Origin: an uncultured Alphaproteobacteria bacterium
GTDB lineage: Bacteria; Pseudomonadota; Alphaproteobacteria; Geminicoccales; Geminicoccaceae
Assembly: GCA_937995535.1 (NCBI GenBank)
Contig: CALKJU010000091.1
Span: 1-62,596 of the forward strand
Direction: 5' to 3'
DNA length: 62,596 nt
The notes beneath the pieces were generated by a model. That model made no database searches and was not told the DNA's origin. It worked only from the letters and a program-made list of their open reading frames with translations. Made by a program: the position numbers and the translations under genes. Positions 57,795 to 62,596 of the stretch are shown piece by piece (position 1 is the stretch's first letter; each line of letters begins with the position of its first letter).

Positions 57795-60700
57795 CTATGA
57801 CGGCGGAGCCGACGCCGCCAGGTCGCTCAGCGCCGCGTTCAGTGCCGGCAGGGCGTCGCGATGCCCGAGACGCTCACCCGCCGCTCGGACCCGCGCCAGC
57901 TCGGCGACGAGAACCGGCGTGGCGACCCCACGCCCGTACGCCGCAAGTGCACGACCGCGGGCAGCCACGAACAGGGTCCATTGCGAGCGTTCCGCGCTGT
58001 CGTACCGCTCGAGGGCGAGCGCGTGGCGTTCGGCCTCGTCCCACGCGCCAACCTGCAGGCACGCTTCGAGTGCGTCACGCCGGAACAGGAAATGGTTGTG
58101 GCTGACGGCGCCTGCGGCCAGCAGCGCCTCGCCTTCGGCGAGCGCCGTGTCCCGCTCGGCTGGGTCGGCGGTGGTGCGGGCGACGAGTCCGAGGACGTAA
58201 GGACCCAGAAAGGTCATGCCGGTCTCCCGGCAGATCGCCAGCGCCTCCGCGGCCGCGGCCAGCGCCTCCGTCTGGTTGCCGGACAGGCGGCACAGCTCGG
58301 CGCGAAAGGCGATCGCCTCGGCTTCGAAGCGTCGGGCCGAGAGCTCCCGGGCGAGCGCCTCCGCCGCCTCGGCATGCGTGCGGGCGCCCGCCAGGTCGAG
58401 CAGCGAGTGACAGCAGAAATAGGCCGCGTGGTGCGCCACCATGCAGGCACGGCGCTGCGCCGCCCGCTCCGCCGCCGCGACGGCCGTCAATGCCTCGGCG
58501 AGCGCGCCCCGCGTGTCGCCCGCGAACCAGCGCGTCAACGCGAGCATGGGACGATTGGCCAGCTCGATCCGGCCGAGGCCGTTCTCCTGGCAGAGCTCGA
58601 CGCATTGCCGGAAGGCCTCGTGCGCGCTCACCATCCGCCCCTGCATGTAGGCGGCGTCGCCGAGGCCGCCGAGAGCGGCCGCTTCCTGCTCCTGGAGCCG
58701 GGCGCGGCGTGCCAGCTCGAGAGCCCGGCCATGCTCCCTCAGGCAGCCGTCGATGTCGCCACGCGGAAAGCAGAGATTGCCGCGCAGGACGTGGACCCGT
58801 GCCCGCTCGGCGACAAGGCCGTGGTCGACGGCGACCATCTCGGCGCGGTCGAGGTCGGCGCTGGCGCCGGCGAGGTCGTCGATCGTCCGCTTCACCGTCG
58901 CCAAGCCGAGCCACGCCCGACACCGCCGCGCGTCGTCCGTCGCCTCAGCGAACGCCCGCTCGTAGGCGGCGAGGGCTGCTCGCATCCGACCGAGATCGTG
59001 CAGAATCTCGCCGTTGGCGTAGGCGAGCTCGAACCGCGTATCGCCGGCGCTCGCCAGCTCGAGGCCGCGATCGACCAGTCGCAGGGCCGTCTCGTGACGG
59101 TATTCGGCCGCCTGTGCCGAAGCCGCGGCAAGGTACGCTTCGGCCGCCGGGGCCACATCACCCGCCCGGTCGAGATGCTCGGCCCGCAACACCGCGTCGC
59201 GGCCGTCGAACCAGTCGGCCGCCCGGCGGTGCAGCTCGCGGCGCCGCGCACGCAGCAGGCCATCATACGCGGCGTCCCGGACAAGCGCGTGGGCGAACAG
59301 GAAGCCTCCACCATGCTCGGCAATCAGGCGGCGGGTCAGCAGCTCGCGCGCGTCGTAATCCGGACGGTCGAGGAGATGGCGCAACGTCGCGAGATCGAAG
59401 CGTTGGCCCAGCACCGCAGCCGCCTGCAGCGCCGCCTTGTCCCGCCGCGCGAGACGATCGAGCCGCGCCTGTAGGAGGCTACGCACCGAGCCGGGCATGC
59501 CCTCCTCGGCGGTCTCCTCGGCATGGCGCAACAGCTGCTCGAGATAGAGTGGGTTTCCGGCGGCGCGCGCGATGCAGCGCTCGGCGCGCGCGGCGTCGCC
59601 GGCGAGGAACGGCTCGGCGAGCGCCCGCGCCGTGGCCATGTCGAGCGGCCCGAGGTCGATGACCGGCGCCGCACCGTCGCTCTGTTCGGCCGCCGCGCGA
59701 TCGCCGAACGGGTCGCCCTCGGGGCGCGAGGTCGTCACCAGGATCAGCGGACAGTTGCAGACGGCGTGGACGAGATCGGCGACGTGCGCAACGGTGGCGG
59801 GGTCGGCCCAATGCAGGTCCTCGATCTGCAGAACCAACGGCCGACGGCGGCTCGCCCGCTCCACGAGGCGCGTCGCCACGAGGCGCCTGCCGGCCTCGCG
59901 GGTCGCCGGTGCCATCGCGTCGTAGAGGGCGCGCAGCCCGCTCGGCTGCGGTATGTCGAGCAGATCGTTGAGGAAGACGGCGTCGTCGGGGTCGACGAGT
60001 CCGGCCGTGCGGCCGCCTTCCGCAGCGCGTGCCGCCTCGTCGGGCGCGCTCGCCTCCGTGAGGCCCAGGATCGCGCGGACGAGCGCCCGGACCGCGTCGC
60101 GTCCGGTACCGGCGCCGAAGTCGAGCACGAGGCCGGTGTGGCACGCGAACCCGGCACGCAGCGCGTCGGCGCGGAACTCCTCCAGCAGGCGCGTCTTCCC
60201 GATCCCCGCCTCGCCACGGATGTGGATGGCTTGCCCGCGTCCGCTGGCGCGGCACTCGGTCAGAGCCCGACGGAGCTGCTCGAGCTCGCGTTCCCGGCCG
60301 ACGAGCGGGGTGCGCCTCGGCGCTGTCGGCAGCAGTCGACGCAGGCGCCACGCCCGGGCGGGCTCGCCGATGCCCTTGAGCGCGAGCGGCGCCAGCTCGT
60401 CGCCGTCGAACCGGTCGCCGAGAGCGCGCCGCACCGCGTCGGAGACCAGGATCTCGCCCCCGCGCGCCGAATCGGTGAGCCGCGCGGCGAGATTCACCGT
60501 GTCACCGGTGACGGTGTACTCGTGGTGGCTGGTACTGCCGGTACCGCTCGCGACCACCTGCCCACCGGCGATGCCGACATGTGCGTCTACAGCGCGCCCG
60601 GTCTCGGCCGCGATGGCCGGCATGGCGTCGAGGACGGCGAGCGCTGCGCGGGCGGCGCGCTCCGGCTCGTTGCCGTAGGCCAGCGGCGCGCCGAACACGG

Positions 60701-61085
60701 CCATGACGCAGTCGCCCACATGCTTGTCGACCCGACCGCCGTGCTCCTCGACGATGCGGTCCACCCGCTCGAAGTAGCGGCCGAGGAGCGCATGGACGTC
60801 CTCGGCGTCGAGCTCGCGACTCAGCGCCGTGTAGCCGGCGAGATCGGCGAAGAGCACGATCACCTCCCGCCGCTCGCCGGCCCCTGCCGGCCGGGGCTCG
60901 GCTCGGACCTGCAGCGCGGCGATCGCCTCCAAGAGACGACGCCTGTGCCCGACCGCGACGACGCCCATCTCCCTGAGGTCGTCGGCGGTGAGGTGGGGGA
61001 GGATCTCGGCGTCGATCGCGTTGTCGGCGAAAGCCTGCGTGTACTGGGCCAAGCCCAGGCTCGCGAGCCAGGTGGCGATTTCCAT
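57795..61085 (-). CDS. Adenylate cyclase with SAM domain, ATPase and TPR repeats
   Basis: A 1096-residue multidomain protein. An N-terminal SAM domain (1-60: WLASLGLAQYTQAFADNAIDAEILPHLTADDLREMG) precedes a class III cyclase domain (about 72-245). Metal-binding Asp81 (LFADLAGY) and Asp125 (KHVGDC), and Asn198/Arg202 (VNLAARL), are kept, so it should be active. A STAND-type ATPase follows, with Walker A GEAGIGKT at 291-298 and VLQIEDLHWAD. The last 400 or so residues are TPR-like helical repeats. This architecture couples cAMP production to a large regulatory ATPase. It is probably cytosolic. ATG 61085 has a G-rich SD. Confidence 0.88.
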   Translation of the reverse strand: MEIATWLASLGLAQYTQAFADNAIDAEILPHLTADDLREMGVVAVGHRRRLLEAIAALQVRAEPRPAGAGERREVIVLFADLAGYTALSRELDAEDVHALLGRYFERVDRIVEEHGGRVDKHVGDCVMAVFGAPLAYGNEPERAARAALAVLDAMPAIAAETGRAVDAHVGIAGGQVVASGTGSTSHHEYTVTGDTVNLAARLTDSARGGEILVSDAVRRALGDRFDGDELAPLALKGIGEPARAWRLRRLLPTAPRRTPLVGRERELEQLRRALTECRASGRGQAIHIRGEAGIGKTRLLEEFRADALRAGFACHTGLVLDFGAGTGRDAVRALVRAILGLTEASAPDEAARAAEGGRTAGLVDPDDAVFLNDLLDIPQPSGLRALYDAMAPATREAGRRLVATRLVERASRRRPLVLQIEDLHWADPATVAHVADLVHAVCNCPLILVTTSRPEGDPFGDRAAAEQSDGAAPVIDLGPLDMATARALAEPFLAGDAARAERCIARAAGNPLYLEQLLRHAEETAEEGMPGSVRSLLQARLDRLARRDKAALQAAAVLGQRFDLATLRHLLDRPDYDARELLTRRLIAEHGGGFLFAHALVRDAAYDGLLRARRRELHRRAADWFDGRDAVLRAEHLDRAGDVAPAAEAYLAAASAQAAEYRHETALRLVDRGLELASAGDTRFELAYANGEILHDLGRMRAALAAYERAFAEATDDARRCRAWLGLATVKRTIDDLAGASADLDRAEMVAVDHGLVAERARVHVLRGNLCFPRGDIDGCLREHGRALELARRARLQEQEAAALGGLGDAAYMQGRMVSAHEAFRQCVELCQENGLGRIELANRPMLALTRWFAGDTRGALAEALTAVAAAERAAQRRACMVAHHAAYFCCHSLLDLAGARTHAEAAEALARELSARRFEAEAIAFRAELCRLSGNQTEALAAAAEALAICRETGMTFLGPYVLGLVARTTADPAERDTALAEGEALLAAGAVSHNHFLFRRDALEACLQVGAWDEAERHALALERYDSAERSQWTLFVAARGRALAAYGRGVATPVLVAELARVRAAGERLGHRDALPALNAALSDLAASAPPS

Positions 61086-61213
61086 GCACCCCCCGATCGG
61101 CCGACGCCCAAGCCGGCGAAGGCTACCCGAAAGTCGACCGACGCGCGACGGAACGCTGCGGGCGGACCCGCGCCCAGGATTCAGGGGCCGCCTTCGGAAA
61201 AAGGGCGTGGAGC

Positions 61214-62326
61214 CTAACGCCGGTAGGACGGGTGCCAGAAGGTGGCGGCGCGCTCGATCATGGCAAGCACGCCGTAGAACGTGGAGCCGGCGACGGCGGC
61301 GATCACGATCGTCGCCCAGACGAGATCGAGATTCATCTTGCCGACCTCGGTGGAGATACGAAAGCCCATGCCGACGATCGGGGTGCCGAAGAACTCGGCG
61401 ACGATCGCGCCGATCAACGCCAACGTGCTGTTGATCTTGAGCGCGTTGAAGACGAAGGGCAGGGCGGTGGGCAGGCGGAGCTTGACGAGGGTCTGCAGCT
61501 CCGAGGCGGCGTAGGAGCGCATCAGGTCGCGCTCGACCCGGCCGGCCGCCCCGAGCCCGGCCAGCGCGTTCACGAGCATCGGGAAGAAGGTCATGACGAC
61601 GACGACTGCAGCCTTCGAATGCCAGTCGAAGCCGAACCACATGACCATAATCGGCGCGATCCCGACGATCGGAAGTGCCGCCACGAGATTGCCGAGCGGC
61701 AGGAGCCCGCGCTGCAGGAACGGAACGCGGTCGGCGAGCAGCGCGAGGCCCAGCCCGGAAAGACAGCCGAGCGCCCAGCCGGGCAGGACGGCGCGCACGA
61801 AGGTCTGCACGAAGTCGGCGGCCAGGATCGGCAGGTTGGCGGCGAGCGTCGCGGCGATCGCGGTCGGTGCCGGGAGCAGGACGCGCGGCACGGCGAAGCC
61901 GACGACGACAACTTCCCAGACGAACAGGATGCCGATCCCGAACAGGCCGGGAACGACCCAGCCGTGGCGGCTCGCGGCCAGGCGGTCCATCGCCTGCCAG
62001 GCGAGCAGCGCGAGACCGAGCACGAACAGCCACAGGCCGGGTGCCGTAGTGCCGAGGCTCGGCCCGCCGTGGAGCAAAAGCAGTACGGCGAGCGACGCCA
62101 GGAGGGTCGCGGCGGCGGTGATCGCGCCGACGAACTCCGCGGGGCGCGCGGTTCCCCCGGACCATGCCGCCGCGACCGGGGCCGCGATCGCCAGCAGCAG
62201 GAGGGTCGCCGGCTGCGCGAACCACCAGCCGACCTCGCCCAGTGGGAGCAGAAAACCGGCGACGGTGAGGACCAGCGCCCAGCCGGCCGCGGGCGGCGCC
62301 GACGCCGCTCCTGCCGCCCCGCTCAC
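61214..62326 (-). CDS. ABC permease of a thiamine-precursor importer, with extra N-terminal helices
   Basis: A 370-residue membrane protein. The C-terminal 250 residues are an SsuC/TauC/ThiX-type permease: VPRVLLPAPTAIAATLAANLPIL, LSGLGLALLADRVPFLQRGLLPLGNLVAALPIVGIAPIMVMWFG and the EAA region MRSYAASELQTLVKLRLPTALPFVFNALKINSTLALIGAIVAEFFG. About 110 residues with four further helices precede it. GTG 62326 overlaps the tenA stop by four bases (GTGA), so it is translationally coupled to a thiamine salvage gene. The partner ATPase and binding protein are outside the window. Confidence 0.85.
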   Translation of the reverse strand: MSGAAGAASAPPAAGWALVLTVAGFLLPLGEVGWWFAQPATLLLLAIAAPVAAAWSGGTARPAEFVGAITAAATLLASLAVLLLLHGGPSLGTTAPGLWLFVLGLALLAWQAMDRLAASRHGWVVPGLFGIGILFVWEVVVVGFAVPRVLLPAPTAIAATLAANLPILAADFVQTFVRAVLPGWALGCLSGLGLALLADRVPFLQRGLLPLGNLVAALPIVGIAPIMVMWFGFDWHSKAAVVVVMTFFPMLVNALAGLGAAGRVERDLMRSYAASELQTLVKLRLPTALPFVFNALKINSTLALIGAIVAEFFGTPIVGMGFRISTEVGKMNLDLVWATIVIAAVAGSTFYGVLAMIERAATFWHPSYRR

Positions 62327-62596
62327 ACCGGCCAGGCCTCGCGTCGCCACGCGCTGTCCCAGAACATCCACTCGTAACGGCAGGCGGTGCGGTAGGCCTC
62401 GCGCATCTCGGCCCGGACCTGATCGGGCACGGCCGCGTGCGCGGCATCGGTCAGGCGCAGCATCTCCCGCACGCTGTCGCCGAACGCCTCGTCGGCGTAG
62501 GTGTCGATCCAGCGCTGGTAAGGGTTGGGCCGGGCCGCGCAGGCCAGCAGGCGCTTGCCGACCTCATAATAGATCTGGAAGCAGGGCAGCAGCGCC
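62323..62596 (-). CDS. tenA: TenA (thiaminase II family), C-terminal part
   Basis: The last 90 codons, cut by the right edge. I translated it by hand: FQIYYEVGKRLLACAARPN, then YQRWIDTYADEAFGDSVREM and ending EWMFWDSAWRREAWPV. The W-I-x-x-Y-x-x-E/D-x-F region and the F-W-D-x-A-x-x-x-E-x-W end are diagnostic of TenA, which hydrolyses aminopyrimidine precursors in thiamine salvage. It overlaps the ABC permease start, suggesting that the transporter imports such precursors. A TPP riboswitch, if any, would be upstream and outside the window. Confidence 0.9.
   Translation of the reverse strand, partial: ALLPCFQIYYEVGKRLLACAARPNPYQRWIDTYADEAFGDSVREMLRLTDAAHAAVPDQVRAEMREAYRTACRYEWMFWDSAWRREAWPV

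Noticed and set aside
57795..62447. A single 1550-codon frame joining the cyclase and the region of the ABC permease
   Set aside because: The upstream part is antisense or out of frame relative to the permease and Arg/Pro-rich. The cyclase has its own ATG with SAM domain at 61085.
1..62596. tRNA, rRNA, CRISPR array, insertion sequence or prophage
   Set aside because: No cloverleaf-like segments, regularly spaced repeats, transposase, integrase or phage structural genes were seen in reading both strands; a covariance-model scan was not possible.

Overview
The window is GC-rich (about 70 percent by eye), densely coding, and free of rRNA, tRNA, CRISPR arrays or insertion sequences that I can see. 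Gene content and order point to an alphaproteobacterium, probably of the Rhodospirillales/Geminicoccales type. The signs are an aroQ-accB-accC-aat run beside DUF2155 and mlaD, the fixGHI maturation genes, a gloB/methyltransferase divergent pair, a parvulin-argJ-mutT run, homospermidine synthase, and an Irr-type iron box before bacterioferritin. This placement is inferred from gene families, not from a marker-gene tree. It reads as ordinary chromosome with a few less usual loci.

Layout. 1-4 kb (minus): a cut-off glutathione S-transferase, a DUF72 protein, an RraA-like protein, mgtC and mgtE. 4-9 kb: a gene-poor stretch with a hairpin over a possible small-ORF Shine-Dalgarno, a PepSY/cytochrome b561 pair, an SDR dehydrogenase, and a DUF2946-like/PepSY membrane pair. 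9-14 kb (minus): GMC oxidoreductase, OmpA-type coiled-coil protein, tandem universal stress protein, and a nitrilase homologue that has lost two triad residues. 14-19 kb (plus): DegP-type protease, a two-component pair, a LacI regulator. 19-26 kb: Bpt leucyltransferase, a TRAP permease pair lacking its binding protein, acrylyl-CoA reductase, aroQ-accB-accC and Aat. 26-32 kb: DUF2155, mlaD, ftsY, a YbaK-type deacylase and Gfo/Idh oxidoreductase on minus; terB-like, bacterioferritin and gloB on plus.

32-37 kb (minus): ccoG-fixH-ccoI, for copper delivery to a cbb3 oxidase whose structural genes are not here. 37-43 kb: a small RTX protein, a TauE/SafE exporter, a divergent sugar kinase/mutarotase pair, then homospermidine synthase with a GNAT acetyltransferase. 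43-46 kb: a possible ribbon-helix-helix protein preceded by a long imperfect inverted repeat, and an 888-residue periplasmic TPR protein. 46-53 kb (mostly plus): parvulin, argJ, mutT, an AEC transporter, a CMD/AhpD-like protein, an SRPBCC protein, a DUF4010 MgtC-like protein, a HIT protein, and small secreted proteins. 53-58 kb (minus): a five-gene polar amino-acid ABC transporter with two binding proteins. 58-62.6 kb (minus): a SAM/adenylate cyclase/ATPase/TPR protein and the end of a thiamine-precursor salvage operon (tenA and an ABC permease).

The best candidates for something not yet described are: the nitrilase pseudoenzyme beside a stress protein; the inverted-repeat element ahead of the small RHH-like gene; the hairpin covering the start of the small ORF near 4.4 kb; the large TPR envelope protein; and the palindrome on the strong promoter of the small membrane protein near 19.1 kb. 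I found no large novel multi-gene system.
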